Assembly (NCBI GenBank): GCA_965229625.1
Contig: CBDDJJ010000002.1
Location: 1-64,000 of the forward strand
Length of the DNA stretch: 64,000 nucleotides
Origin: JANQIO01 sp965229625
GTDB lineage: Bacteria > Pseudomonadota > Gammaproteobacteria > Pseudomonadales > Halieaceae
Direction: 5' to 3'
The notes beneath the pieces are model-generated. The model was not told the DNA's origin. It saw nothing but the letters and a program-made list of their open reading frames with translations, and did no database searches. Numbering within the stretch: the stretch's first letter is position 1; each line of letters opens with the position of its first letter. The translations under genes were made by a program, and so were the position numbers. This document shows, one piece after another, positions 41,383 through 50,116 of the stretch.

Positions 41383-41728
41383 TGAAATACGTCCTGTTCC
41401 AAGTCCTGATCGCGCCGGCCCTCATCCCATCACAGGGCCTCGGCGACACTGGTCCGCACTGGTTGCGAACCCGCAAAGATATCGCGCATTGTAGATGGTT
41501 TCGAGCCGATTTTGGGCGCGGGACGAGGCGTCCGCCGGCGGCATCGGTGCCGGCGAGCCCATTTTTTGAGAATACGCTGAGGGAAACCGGGCTTTCCTTC
41601 CGGGGTTTCAGGCGAAGTAGGCCTCAAGGTGCGACTTGAAGCGCTGGAGATACCTGGCCAACTGCGGTGCTGGTCGGAATGCCAAGACCTCTAGACGAGT
41701 TGACCCCAGGCCCGGCGCTATTGCCCGG
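41383..41728. other. Intergenic stretch between ilvE and purU
   Basis: These 346 bases are mostly GC-rich with only non-convincing open frames on both strands. The part next to ilvE should carry its promoter, but no clear -35/-10 pair stands out. CGTCCGCCGGCGGCATCGGT and CGGCGAGC give a few short inverted words without a T-run. No RNA gene or repeat was recognised. Confidence 0.5.
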
Positions 41729-42592
41729 CTAGAGTATTACCGTGCGGTGACCGTTGAGCTGCACCCGCTCTTCACAGTGCAGGCGCACCGCGTGAGACAG
41801 GGCCGTGGCCTCGATATCGTGGCCCAGGTGAATCATCTGCTCGACGGTGACCTCGTGGTCAATGGGCCGCACTTCCTGGGAGATGATCGGCCCCTCGTCG
41901 AGGTCTGAGGTGACGTAGTGGGCGGTAGCCCCAATCACCTTGACTCCGCGGTCATAGGCCTGGTGATAGGGCCTGGCACCCTTGAAGCCCGGCAGGAAGG
42001 AATGGTGAATATTGATCGCCCTGCCCTCCAGCTTCTCGCACATGTCGTTGGAGAGAATCTGCATGTAGCGGGCCAGCACCAGCAAATCGGCGTTCAGTTC
42101 CTCCATCACCCCCAGCATCTGCGCTTCCTGCTGCGGCTTGGTCTCGAGCGTGATGGGCAGGTGGTAGTAAGGCAATCCATGCCACTCTGCCATGGACTGG
42201 CAGTCCGGGTGGTTGCTGACCACCCCAACGACTTCGGCCGGCAATGCGCCGGAACGCCACTTGTTCAGCAACACACTCAGGCAGTGGTCATACTTTGACA
42301 CCGCCACCAGCACTCGCGGCAGGTCGGACTCACAGCGCAGGTGGTAGCTGGCCTGGAACTCCTCGGCAAAGGCCTCGAAACTGGCCCGGAACTCATCGAT
42401 GGATACCGTCATCTGCCGGTCGTCGAAAACACAGCGCAGGTGAAAGGTATCGGTGACCGGGTCCGAGTAGTTGGAGATCTCCACAATGAAGGCACAGGCA
42501 TCCAGCAGCACCCCGGTGGAGCGCGCCACCACGCCAATGCGGTCGGGGCACTGGAAAGAGAGAATATAGCGCTGGCTTTCGGGCTGGGTCAT
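41729..42592 (-). CDS. purU: Formyltetrahydrofolate deformylase
   Basis: This protein has 287 residues. The N-terminal ACT domain is at about 8-85 (YILSFQCPDRIGVVARSTGV). The formyltransferase-fold domain contains LLNKWRSGALPAEVVGVVSN, HHSFLPGFKGARPYHQAYDR (catalytic His) and GATAHYVTSDLDEGPIISQE (Asp). It hydrolyses 10-formyl-THF to formate and THF, balancing one-carbon pools and feeding PurT. It is a single leftward gene; 42593-42726 separates it from tRNA-Asn. Confidence 0.96.
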   Translation of the reverse strand: MTQPESQRYILSFQCPDRIGVVARSTGVLLDACAFIVEISNYSDPVTDTFHLRCVFDDRQMTVSIDEFRASFEAFAEEFQASYHLRCESDLPRVLVAVSKYDHCLSVLLNKWRSGALPAEVVGVVSNHPDCQSMAEWHGLPYYHLPITLETKPQQEAQMLGVMEELNADLLVLARYMQILSNDMCEKLEGRAINIHHSFLPGFKGARPYHQAYDRGVKVIGATAHYVTSDLDEGPIISQEVRPIDHEVTVEQMIHLGHDIEATALSHAVRLHCEERVQLNGHRTVIL

Positions 42593-42726
42593 CGCGTAAT
42601 TCCCGGGTCAAAAGAGGGATAATTCGCGATCCGGGGCCCCCGGGTCAACCGAGCCTACACGCCCTGAAATTACCCTTGACCAGTGTAGGGCTGATCATTA
42701 GTATACGCGGCCTCCAACGAGTTCAT

Positions 42727-42802
42727 TCCGCCTTAGCTCAGTTGGTAGAGCAACTGACTGTTAATCAGTGGGTCGCTGGTTCGAGCCCAGCAGGCGGAGC
42801 CA
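42727..42802 (+). tRNA. tRNA-Asn (anticodon GTT)
   Basis: This 76-nt cloverleaf has an encoded CCA. The acceptor is TCCGCCT/AGGCGGA with discriminator G. The D-arm contains AGTTGGTAGA. The anticodon stem ACTGA/TCAGT has loop CTGTTAA, giving GTT. The T-arm is GCTGG-TTCGAGC-CCAGC. A terminator follows 10 bases later and then a hairpin repeat array. Confidence 0.97.
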
Positions 42803-42811
42803 AACACAGAA

Positions 42812-42842
42812 AAAGGGTCCCTCATCGAGGGGCCCTTTTTTT
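42812..42842 (+). terminator. Terminator of tRNA-Asn
   Basis: AAAGGGTCCCTC pairs with GAGGGGCCCTTT (12 bp, one G-U) around a 3-base loop and runs into a T-tract. It is a standard intrinsic terminator, just past the tRNA. Confidence 0.88.
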
Positions 42843-42848
42843 GTGTTC

Positions 42849-43312
42849 CGCCCTGCTGGGCGGAGGCCAGCAGGGTGAGCGCGGGGCCGTCTGCGAGCAC
42901 AGCTCGCAGCCGCGCGAACGACCGCGGCGATGCAGCGCCGCGGACCGGGGGAGCCAAAGCGGTCCAGAGGACCGCCATGCCAGAGCCCTCCAAAGAATCC
43001 TGGATACCCAGAGCCAGCAGGGTGAGAGAGGGGGTTTCGCCGAGCACTGCTCGGCGCCTCTAGAACGCCCTCGGCCATGCAGGGCCGAGGGCCGGTGGGG
43101 CCAACCGGTCCGCAGGACCGGCAACGTGATGCCAACTCAATCTTGCTAGCGGCCTTCCGCAAGCACCCCTCGCAGACGCGCGAACGACCGCGGCGATGCA
43201 GCGCCGCGGGCCGGGGGAGCCAAAGCGGTCCAGAGGACCTCCAACGCAGAATCCTCCAAAGAATCTTCGATCTCCGTAGCCAGAGCTACCCTTCTACCCA
43301 GGTGGGTAGAAG
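42849..43312 (+). repeat. Hairpin repeat array downstream of tRNA-Asn
   Basis: Three related units follow each other (about 42867-43010, 43011-43140, 43141-43260). Each has up to three stems in fixed order. Unit A: CTGCGAGC/GCTCGCAG, CCGCGGCG/CGCCGCGG and GCGGTCC/GGACCGC. Unit B: CGCCGAGC/GCTCGGCG, CCCTCGGCC/GGCCGAGGG and CCGGTCC/GGACCGG. Unit C repeats the second stem of A and a shortened third. The second loop is ATGCAG in all three. Stem differences are compensatory. The array is bounded by CCGCCC/GGGCGG (42849-42864) and a 9-bp hairpin CTTCTACCC/GGGTAGAAG (43291-43312). Confidence 0.8.
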
Positions 43313-43466
43313 TCACTATTTCTGATTTGGGCTATGGTCAAGACAGGTATAAGTGTAAGAGAAACAAGGTCAGGGCATGCCAGGCGGGTACTCGAAGAGA
43401 CTGGCCAGCGCGATCTTCAAGAGCGACAGCAAAGCTACAGCCACATTCTTACTGGAGTAACTTAGA

Positions 43467-44162
43467 ATGACTGTTAAGAACCTTTTCGCTGCTGGACTGG
43501 CAGCAGCTCTGATTTGTTCAGCACCTGCTCACGCAGCCTCAACGGTTATCGATTTTGAGGGCGCCAATTACAGCACTAACCCGATTACTGATATCTACGA
43601 TGCCGCCGGCTTCCTCCGAGGCAGCGTTTCGGTCGCTGGTGGGGTTAACCAGGCATGGGTTTATGACACGAACCCCCCGGTAGGCGAGGATCCTGACCTG
43701 GAAGCCCCGTTCTACGATGCCGCCCAGCGTTCAAGTGGGAATTTTGATCCCCTGCGCCCGGGCAATGCGCTCATCATTCAGGAAAACAACAGCATTCCTG
43801 ACGACAACGCGCGGGGCGGCATAATGACCTTCGACTTTTTCGCCCCGGTCGACGTCTACAGTCTTACCCTGCTTGATGCCTCACGCGGCAATGTGACCAT
43901 ATCCGCTTTCGATGCGGGCGGTTCACTCATCGGTTCAAACAACAACCTGTTTAACGGTGACACGAATAGTGCGCCAAATTATTACGAAGTTGTCCAGCTC
44001 TCTTACCTCGGCGTAGCACAACTGCAACTCGATTTTGATCACGTATCCGGGGCTGTCGACAATATCAAGATATCCGCAGTGCCCTTGCCGGCCGCTTTCT
44101 GGCTATTCGGCTCAGCTATCGCGGCTTTTGGTGTTGTAGCCAGACGCAAACAGGCCGCTTAG
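43467..44162 (+). CDS. Exported VPLPA-CTERM protein
   Basis: This protein has 231 residues. A signal peptide (about 1-24, ending PAHAAS) comes first. A beta-rich body follows, starting VIDFEGANYS and including FDFFAPVDVYSLTLLDASRG, typical of PEP-CTERM-type extracellular proteins. The C-terminal sorting signal is VPLPAAFWLFGSAI, a membrane helix, then ARRKQAA. Such tails are recognised by exosortase/archaeosortase-like enzymes and removed at the membrane. The body function is unknown, and no exosortase gene is in the window. It is followed by an intrinsic terminator. Confidence 0.85.
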   Translation: MTVKNLFAAGLAAALICSAPAHAASTVIDFEGANYSTNPITDIYDAAGFLRGSVSVAGGVNQAWVYDTNPPVGEDPDLEAPFYDAAQRSSGNFDPLRPGNALIIQENNSIPDDNARGGIMTFDFFAPVDVYSLTLLDASRGNVTISAFDAGGSLIGSNNNLFNGDTNSAPNYYEVVQLSYLGVAQLQLDFDHVSGAVDNIKISAVPLPAAFWLFGSAIAAFGVVARRKQAA

Positions 44163-44232
44163 CAAGCAGGTCTCTCCTGCTACCCGGCGCGGAGAGTTTT
44201 TCCGGTCAGAAGAAGTTAAGCGGGCATAGAGG

Positions 44233-44257
44233 ACCCGGCCAACGGTCGGGTTTTTTT
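44233..44257 (+). terminator. Terminator of the VPLPA-CTERM gene
   Basis: ACCCGGCC pairs with GGTCGGGT (one G-U) around AAC and is followed by a run of seven T. It lies about 70 bases past the stop codon. Confidence 0.85.
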
Positions 44258-44290
44258 ATGGCCGCCTATCTGGGCGGGAAGCGCCTGGCG

Positions 44291-44400
44291 AGGTGAGCGC
44301 GGCGCGGTCTCAGAGCGATACTCGCAACCGCGCTAACCACATTGAAGAAACAGCGCCGAGGGCGAGAGGAGCCACCCCTATCCGCGGGGTCGCCAACAGC
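44291..44400 (+). repeat. Degenerate fourth copy of the tRNA-Asn array unit
   Basis: AGGTGAGCGCGGCGCGGTCT aligns with the beginning of unit A at 42874. It is followed by spaced matches (CTCGCAACCGCGC, CAGCGCCGAGGG, AGGAGCCA) in the same order. Stems are mostly lost except CCCCTATCCGCGGGG. It lies 1 kb from the main array, after the terminator and before the next gene's end. Confidence 0.55.
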
Positions 44401-44402
44401 AT

Positions 44403-44978
44403 TTACCGTAGAGGCCTGGCCTCAAGCCCCTTCAACTTCGCGTACTCCCGATACCCGGTGAGCATTCCCCGTACACACCTGTCCGGATTCGGCTCAAGCT
44501 CGCAGCTTTCCTCCACCAGTTCTTTGCGCTGCTCCCGCACCCATTTGCGCGCATCATGATAAAGCTGCGGGTCGTTTGAAGAGGTCTCAACAGAGACAAT
44601 GCTCGCGCCTTCGAACGTGATGGTGAAGGTATCCGTTACATCGAAAGCAATTCCGAGCGCCAGTACCAGGTCGTCCTGGACGGTGATCGAACAACTTACA
44701 ACCCCTCCCCCTGCCGCCTGACACGGGTAGCGTTTGATGACGATGTAGTTTCCGCCCTCGGCCCAGCCCTGGTAAAACAATATGTCCTGCTGCGACTCAC
44801 CCGCCCCGGCAAGTATGTCCGCGAGCGGGCCGGGGTCAAAGGCATAGAACGCATCGATAAACTGCTCGGCAGCTCGCAGTTGCGACACCCCCGGCTCCTC
44901 CGCGGCACTCTGCTGCGAGGGCAATACCAGCGCCAGAACAACGGCACTGAGCCGCAGGACATAAAGACGCTTCTTCAA
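44403..44978 (-). CDS. Exported protein of unknown function, possibly NTF2-like
   Basis: This 191-residue protein has a signal peptide (about 1-27, ending SAAEEPG). The body starts with a helix (LRAAEQFIDAFYAFDPGPLA) and continues with strands (QQDILFYQGWAEGGNYIVIK, VVSCSITVQDDLVLAL, TFTITFEGASIVSVETSS). This is the helix-then-sheet order of SnoaL/NTF2-like folds. Four Cys could make two disulfides in the periplasm. The fold call is by eye only. The gene follows sterol-desaturase-type genes on the other side and has no evident operon. Confidence 0.6.
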   Translation of the reverse strand: MKKRLYVLRLSAVVLALVLPSQQSAAEEPGVSQLRAAEQFIDAFYAFDPGPLADILAGAGESQQDILFYQGWAEGGNYIVIKRYPCQAAGGGVVSCSITVQDDLVLALGIAFDVTDTFTITFEGASIVSVETSSNDPQLYHDARKWVREQRKELVEESCELEPNPDRCVRGMLTGYREYAKLKGLEARPLR

Positions 44979-45002
44979 TAGAGCGCTCCCCTGTGAGTGA
45001 AT

Positions 45003-45926
45003 TCAATCAGCGGCGCCGGCAGCACGAGGTGCGGGAGCGATTTCGGAAGAGCTCGGTTCCTCAAAGGGCATCAGGAAAAGCTCCCCGTAGGTCGGCTGGG
45101 TCTTGCCGATACCCGCTTCCTCCGTATCCGCATCGCTGAAAGTGCCGAACAGCCGGTCCCACAAAATGCAGGCGCAGCCGTAATTGGTATTGCTCTCCTC
45201 CATCACCATCGAGTGATGGTGGATGTGGTAGCGATTGGTCGTGAAGAACCAGCCGATGATCTTGGAATTGAGATCCAGGTTGGAGTGAGCCATGAACACG
45301 ATCACCACGAACAGGGAGCCTGAGGCCAGGGCAACCGATTCCCCGCCCAGCAGGTAGCCCACCAGCATCAGGGGCAATAGCAGGAACAGCGCCTCCAGGG
45401 GGTGATTCGCCATGGTGTTCAGGGCGGTGAGATTCTTGAACGCATGGTGAGTGCCGTGGCCCGAGGCCTTCCACAACCAGTTCCAGCGGTGCGCTCCACG
45501 GTGATACCAGTAGTTCACGAATTCGAAGCCCATGAACAGCAACAGTACCTGGGCGAGTACGGGCCAGTCACTGGGCCAGATATCCAGGCCGAGCTGGTCC
45601 CGGGCAGCCGCCAGCCAGGCAAACAGGCTGGCATCGAAGATGCCTTCAAACAGCTCGCCGATGGTCGTGGCAATCCAGACCAGGCCCAGCACCATCAGCT
45701 TGTCGTTGAAGGTTTCCTGCCAGGCCGGTCTCGCAGGTATCAGAATTTCCAGGCAGGTCAGCAGACCAACCACGGAAATCCAGAACAGACCGTGATAGGA
45801 ACCGCTTGCCCCCAGCAGGGGGGGCGAGAGGGCGAGAACAATCAATACAGGCTGCAGCCAGTACTTGGTGAAAGACCGGATCCACGCTTTTCGGGAATCA
45901 GAGACACGATCGGTGCCAAGCTCCAT
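45003..45926 (-). CDS. Sterol desaturase/fatty-acid hydroxylase-family membrane enzyme
   Basis: This 307-residue integral membrane protein has several helices and the family's histidine boxes: YHRGAHRWNWLW, SGHGTHHAFKN and NRYHIHHHSM, then NTNYGCACILWDRLFGTF. The boxes hold a di-iron centre that hydroxylates or desaturates a lipid C-H bond. The substrate (sterol, carotenoid, alkyl-glycerol or fatty acid) cannot be told from the sequence. It ends 24 bases before the start of the divergent-facing neighbour on the left. Confidence 0.88.
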   Translation of the reverse strand: MELGTDRVSDSRKAWIRSFTKYWLQPVLIVLALSPPLLGASGSYHGLFWISVVGLLTCLEILIPARPAWQETFNDKLMVLGLVWIATTIGELFEGIFDASLFAWLAAARDQLGLDIWPSDWPVLAQVLLLFMGFEFVNYWYHRGAHRWNWLWKASGHGTHHAFKNLTALNTMANHPLEALFLLLPLMLVGYLLGGESVALASGSLFVVIVFMAHSNLDLNSKIIGWFFTTNRYHIHHHSMVMEESNTNYGCACILWDRLFGTFSDADTEEAGIGKTQPTYGELFLMPFEEPSSSEIAPAPRAAGAAD

Positions 45927-46067
45927 GCCCAGGCCTCCACTTGCTCAGTTCGCCAGCATGGGAAGTGTAGACCATGGGCGTTGATTCGCCTCCCCCGGGA
46001 GGCTTTGCACACCTAACACCCCACTGCTAATGTCATTCGCAGATAATAAAAACCTGCGAGACAAGCC

Positions 46068-47675
46068 ATGACCCTTACCGAATCCTATGCCGGCGGCCCT
46101 GACAGCCCCGCGGTTCGCGATATCACCATCGGCGACGCCCTGCGCGAGGTTGTCGCCCACTGCCCCGAACGCACTGCCATGATTGCCGGGTCGCCGGACC
46201 CGGCCGAACGCCGTCAGTGGCGCTATGACGAACTGCTGGCCGAATCTGAACAGGTCGCGCGCGCCCTGCTGGCGCGCTTCCAGCCCGGCGAGAAGGTCGC
46301 CGTATGGGCGCCGAACATCCCCCAGTGGGTGTTGATGGAGTACGGCTGCGCCCTGGCGGGCATCGTGCTGGTCACTGTGAACCCGTCCTACCAGGCGGAA
46401 GAGCTGGCCTATGTGCTGAAGCAATCCCGCGCCGCCGGTGTCTTCCTGCTGCCGGAATTCCGCGGCAACCGCATGCTCACTCACCTGGAGCAGGCACGTG
46501 GGGACTGCCCGGAGTTGCGCGAGACCGTATTGTTCTCGGAATGGCAGGCCTTCCTCGACTCTGGATCGACAGATACTGCCCTACCCGGCGTCGCGCCGCT
46601 GGACCCCTGCATGATCCAGTACACCTCCGGCACGACCGGTTTCCCCAAGGGCGCCCTGCTCCACCACCGCGGACTGGTGAACAACGGTGCCCACACGGTG
46701 GACCGGATGGGTGCCGAGGAAGGCTGCGCCTACATGGGAAATATGCCGCTGTTCCATACCGGCGGCTGCGTGCTGGCAGTGCTGGGCTGCCTGTCACTGC
46801 GCGGTACCCTGGTGCTGGTGGAGCAGTTTGAGCCCGGGCTGATGCTGGAACTGATGGAGACTTATCGGGCTGGCGCCATGCTCGGGGTACCCACCATGCT
46901 GATTGCCATGATCGAGCATCCGGAATTCGAGCAACGCGACCTGTCCAGTGTGCACGCCATCTGCTCCGGCGGCTCGACGGTACCCGCCGAACTGGTGCGC
47001 CGCCTGGAGAAGGCAGTGGGCGCCCCGTTCACCATTGTGTTCGGGCAGACCGAATGCTCGCCCGTCGCCTGCATGACCCAACCCCACGACACAATCGAGG
47101 ACAAGGCGGAAACCCTGGGGCCACCCATGCCCGGAGTGGAAGTGAAGATCATCGATGTCGACAGCGGTGTCACGCTGCCGCCCGGGGAGATGGGCGAGTT
47201 CTGTACCCGTGGCTACCACGTCATGCATGAGTACTTTGAAAACCCCGAGGCCACCGCCAACACCATCGATGCCGACGGCTGGCTGCACACCGGTGACCTG
47301 TGTTCCATGGACGAGCGCGGCTATTGCACCGTGGAAGGCCGCCTGAAAGACATGATCATCCGCGGTGGCGAGAACATCTACCCGCGAGAAATCGAGGAGC
47401 TGCTGTTCAAACACCCCAACGTGGGCGAGGCTGCGGTGGTGGGCCTGCCCAGCGAGCGCATGGGGGAAGAAGTCGCCGCCTTCCTGCGCCCGGCACCGGG
47501 GCAGTCATTGAACAAGGATGCACTGTTTGCCTACCTGCGCGAGCACCTGTCACCACAGAAAACGCCGCGCTACTGGTTCGAGGTTGCAGAGTACCCACTG
47601 ACCGGCTCAGGAAAGATCCAGAAATTTGCCCTGCGCCAGCAGTGGGAGGATGGGCAACACAGCGAAATGGCCTAG
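46068..47675 (+). CDS. AMP-forming acyl-CoA synthetase
   Basis: This 535-residue ANL-superfamily enzyme has the P-loop YTSGTTGFPKGALLHHRG, motif A4/A5 VFGQTECSP, GWLHTGDL, and the hinge GRLKDMIIRGGENIYPREIE. The catalytic Lys is in TGSGKIQKF. It activates a carboxylic acid to its CoA thioester; the sequence is closest in style to medium or long-chain fatty-acyl-CoA synthetases. It is convergent with an enoyl-CoA hydratase gene, with the two stop regions overlapping by 4 bases. Confidence 0.93.
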   Translation: MTLTESYAGGPDSPAVRDITIGDALREVVAHCPERTAMIAGSPDPAERRQWRYDELLAESEQVARALLARFQPGEKVAVWAPNIPQWVLMEYGCALAGIVLVTVNPSYQAEELAYVLKQSRAAGVFLLPEFRGNRMLTHLEQARGDCPELRETVLFSEWQAFLDSGSTDTALPGVAPLDPCMIQYTSGTTGFPKGALLHHRGLVNNGAHTVDRMGAEEGCAYMGNMPLFHTGGCVLAVLGCLSLRGTLVLVEQFEPGLMLELMETYRAGAMLGVPTMLIAMIEHPEFEQRDLSSVHAICSGGSTVPAELVRRLEKAVGAPFTIVFGQTECSPVACMTQPHDTIEDKAETLGPPMPGVEVKIIDVDSGVTLPPGEMGEFCTRGYHVMHEYFENPEATANTIDADGWLHTGDLCSMDERGYCTVEGRLKDMIIRGGENIYPREIEELLFKHPNVGEAAVVGLPSERMGEEVAAFLRPAPGQSLNKDALFAYLREHLSPQKTPRYWFEVAEYPLTGSGKIQKFALRQQWEDGQHSEMA

Positions 47676-48577
47676 GCGGAATCGGACTCGGATTGCCCCA
47701 GCGCGGGGTCGGGCCGCGCAGGCCCAAGCCGCTTGCTGTGCCCCTCGGCAATCGGCGCCCCGGAATCCCGCTCCGCCACCGCCTGCTTGAAGCCCACGTC
47801 CACCGCGCGCTGGCGGAACCACAGGCCCTCGGGCGAGTGGCGGGCAACGCCGTCAAAGAAATTGGCAAAACGCTGGGTATTGGCGAGTCCCATCGACTCG
47901 TAGGCCTGGTTCACCACCATCTTGCTCATCATCAGCTGGTTGCAGGGCACACCCTTGATGCGGTCGCACAGGGCCTGCACCGCCTCATCCAGATCGCTCG
48001 CCGGCACTGCCTGGTGCACCAGACCCATCTCCGCCGCCTCAATACCGCTCACCAGGTCGCCGGTAAACAGCATGCGCTTGGCTTTTTCGATACCCAGCCG
48101 GTACACCCACATCATGGTGGTGGGAATGCCCCACACCCGCGCCGGCGGATAGCCGATGCGGGCGTCCTCCGCCATGATGATGAGGTCACAACACAGGGCA
48201 ATATCGCTGCCACCGGCAGCCGCCGCACCGTGAATCTTGCAGATAGTCGGCTTGTTGGCGCGCCACAGTGACATGAAGTCCTCGGTATTGCGCGACATCA
48301 TCGCGTAGTCGAGGGTCGGGTCCCAGGGCATATCCTGGTTGCCGTGCATTTCACCGGGCGTTTCCGCGTATTCCTGCAGGTCGTAACCACCACAGAAGCC
48401 CTTGCCCGCCCCCTGCAGCACGATCACATGCACCTCCGGATCTGCGTCGGCGCGTTCCACGGCACATCGCAGGGCACCCGGCAGCTCGGCATTGATGGCA
48501 TTGAGGCGCTCGGGGCGGTTAAGGGTGATGGTGGCCACCCGATCGGCCGCCTGGTAGTCCACTGGGGTATCGCTCAC
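47672..48577 (-). CDS. Enoyl-CoA hydratase/isomerase (crotonase family)
   Basis: This protein has 301 residues. The crotonase fold has oxyanion-hole segments GAGKGFCGGYDLQEYAE and KIHGAAAAGGSDIALCCDLI, then ARIGYPPARVWGIP. In the second active-site position, where crotonase has Glu, the segment reads IGYPPARVWG, so the hydratase Glu pair is not obvious and another crotonase activity is possible. The C-terminus is extended with a Ser/Asp-rich tail. It probably acts with acyl-CoA substrates; its neighbour is the acyl-CoA synthetase. Confidence 0.88.
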   Translation of the reverse strand: MSDTPVDYQAADRVATITLNRPERLNAINAELPGALRCAVERADADPEVHVIVLQGAGKGFCGGYDLQEYAETPGEMHGNQDMPWDPTLDYAMMSRNTEDFMSLWRANKPTICKIHGAAAAGGSDIALCCDLIIMAEDARIGYPPARVWGIPTTMMWVYRLGIEKAKRMLFTGDLVSGIEAAEMGLVHQAVPASDLDEAVQALCDRIKGVPCNQLMMSKMVVNQAYESMGLANTQRFANFFDGVARHSPEGLWFRQRAVDVGFKQAVAERDSGAPIAEGHSKRLGPARPDPALGQSESDSA

Positions 48578-48749
48578 GGCGAGTCTCCGCTTGTCTGCTT
48601 AAAAACCCCCAGTCTACCCCGCTTCTGTAGAGATTCGAGTTTATGAACAAAAGTTGAACATCTCCCAGCCTGGTCTACCTTGGGGAATACCCTCCCGCAA
48701 GCTCGGGGGTACTCCAAAACAACCACGCGATTCGCGAAGGCAGGCTACG

Positions 48750-49502
48750 ATGAAGTATTCAGCAGTAGCGGTAAGCGGTTTCCTGGCGGTAGCAGTTTCA
48801 TTCAGTCATTCGGCCCTGGCCGAGGATCACGAACCACCCAACATGGACCCGGTGGAGCTATATAGCTGTACCTTCAAGGAAGGCAAAACCATGGCCGACC
48901 TCGACGCGCTCGACGCGCGCTTCAAGAAATGGGCCGATCGCAACAACAAGGACCACTCATCATGGCGGATTGTCCCCCTGCTGCGCGCGACAGAGGGAGA
49001 CTTCGACGTGGGCTATATCGGCTCCTGGAACGACGGCAAGGCCATGGGCGCCGGCATGGACGCGTGGGCGGCAAATACCGATTTGCTGCCGGAGTACACA
49101 GCGACCATCGACTGTAACCATGTGCTGATGGCCTCGGCGACGATCGACGCGCCGAACGGCCCGCCCAAGGACGGCATTGTCTGGTTCGCGTCATGCCACA
49201 TCCAGGACAGCGCATCCCACGAACTGGCCTTCGCAACCCACGAGAAAGCGTCCGCGCGCATGCGGGAGCTGGGTGGCAAGGGACAGAACTGGCTGTTCTA
49301 CCCCAGCCTGGGCCTCGGTGACCCCAAACTCGACTACTACTCCGTGGTCACCTTCAACAACATGAAGGAGCTGGGTGAAGGCTGGGAGATGTACTACAAC
49401 GGCGGCGGCTGGAAAGTCGGCGTGGCGGCCGACGCAATCACCCAGTGCGACAGCCCCCGGGTGTACACCGTGAAGTCCATTCGCATGGGGCCCCAGGAGT
49501 AG
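48750..49502 (+). CDS. Exported protein of unknown function
   Basis: This 250-residue protein starts at the ATG at 48750, chosen because a signal peptide follows at once (YSAVAVSGFLAVAVSFSHSA, then LAEDHEPP). The body has two similar halves: a segment near VELYSCTFKEGKTMADLDAL and one near DGIVWFASCHIQDSASHELA. Each starts with a strand and Cys, suggesting a duplicated ferredoxin-like (dabb/ABM-type) fold. The conserved Trp and Gly-rich parts (NWLFYPSLGLGD) support a compact domain. No function is assigned. Confidence 0.65.
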   Translation: MKYSAVAVSGFLAVAVSFSHSALAEDHEPPNMDPVELYSCTFKEGKTMADLDALDARFKKWADRNNKDHSSWRIVPLLRATEGDFDVGYIGSWNDGKAMGAGMDAWAANTDLLPEYTATIDCNHVLMASATIDAPNGPPKDGIVWFASCHIQDSASHELAFATHEKASARMRELGGKGQNWLFYPSLGLGDPKLDYYSVVTFNNMKELGEGWEMYYNGGGWKVGVAADAITQCDSPRVYTVKSIRMGPQE

Positions 49503-49533
49503 CCCACAACCCTGGCCACTCACCGGAATCAAA

Positions 49534-49550
49534 GGCCCCACCAAGGGGCC
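49534..49550. terminator. Candidate bidirectional terminator hairpin
   Basis: GGCCCC and GGGGCC enclose a 5-base loop in the 104-bp gap between two convergent genes. CCTTTC follows on the plus side and CTTT on the other. It is plausible as a shared weak terminator. Confidence 0.4.
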
Positions 49551-49606
49551 CGCTTCCTTTCACTCATATACCTCCCCTGTCCTGGCCCGTTCGCGGGCCA
49601 GCAGAG

Positions 49607-50116
49607 CTACTCCGGGCAGTGGGCCGGGTCATCATCCTCGAACTGGGAGGGTGAGGTCGGCGGCAGGTTCTTCAGGCGCTCTTCCAGGCGGCGGGCATGG
49701 TCCGCCTCTTCCGCCGCGTAGCTCTCGGCGAGGCGCGCCGTTTCCAGATCTGCGGTGGACTCGGCGTACTGGGCGTAAAACGCCTGCGCCTCACGTTCGT
49801 TTTCCAGGGCCAGCTCGAGGGCGCGGCGCAGGTCCATGCGATAGTGGATCGCCTCGTAGCTGGTCGATTCCGGCGCGTCCGCCGGCCAGTCGAAGTCCCA
49901 GGGGGCAAGGACCGGCAATTCACCAGCTACCGGAATGCTTTTCACTTCCGCCAGGTGCTTGGCCGACTCCGACGCCATGGCCTCGAAAAAATCCGCGACC
50001 AGCAGGTTGTTGTGCTCCCGCAGCGCTTCCGCCAGTTCCTGGTAGCGATTCATGGCCTCCTCTTCCATCTCCAGTGCATGGGCGAGAAAGCGCTTGAGTT
50101 CCATGGCACCGGTCAT
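49607..50116 (-). CDS. Rubrerythrin-like ferritin-fold protein
   Basis: This 169-residue four-helix protein carries two Glu...ExxH sets for a di-iron site: ALEMEEEAMNRYQELAEAL and MASESAKHLAEV, then ELALENEREAQAFYAQYAES and YAAEEADHARRLEERL. It lacks the C-terminal rubredoxin domain of classical rubrerythrin. Such proteins reduce peroxide or handle iron. Its ATG overlaps the korB stop as ATGA, so it is translated with the oxidoreductase genes upstream, probably to protect that oxygen-sensitive enzyme. Confidence 0.85.
   Translation of the reverse strand: MTGAMELKRFLAHALEMEEEAMNRYQELAEALREHNNLLVADFFEAMASESAKHLAEVKSIPVAGELPVLAPWDFDWPADAPESTSYEAIHYRMDLRRALELALENEREAQAFYAQYAESTADLETARLAESYAAEEADHARRLEERLKNLPPTSPSQFEDDDPAHCPE

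Noticed and set aside
42676..43149. Open frames across tRNA-Asn and its repeat array
   Set aside because: They start upstream of the tRNA and run through it and the hairpins; a protein there is not credible.
42849..43312. CRISPR array
   Set aside because: Units are about 130 bp, internally structured and few. There are no short regular repeats with unique equal-length spacers and no cas genes.
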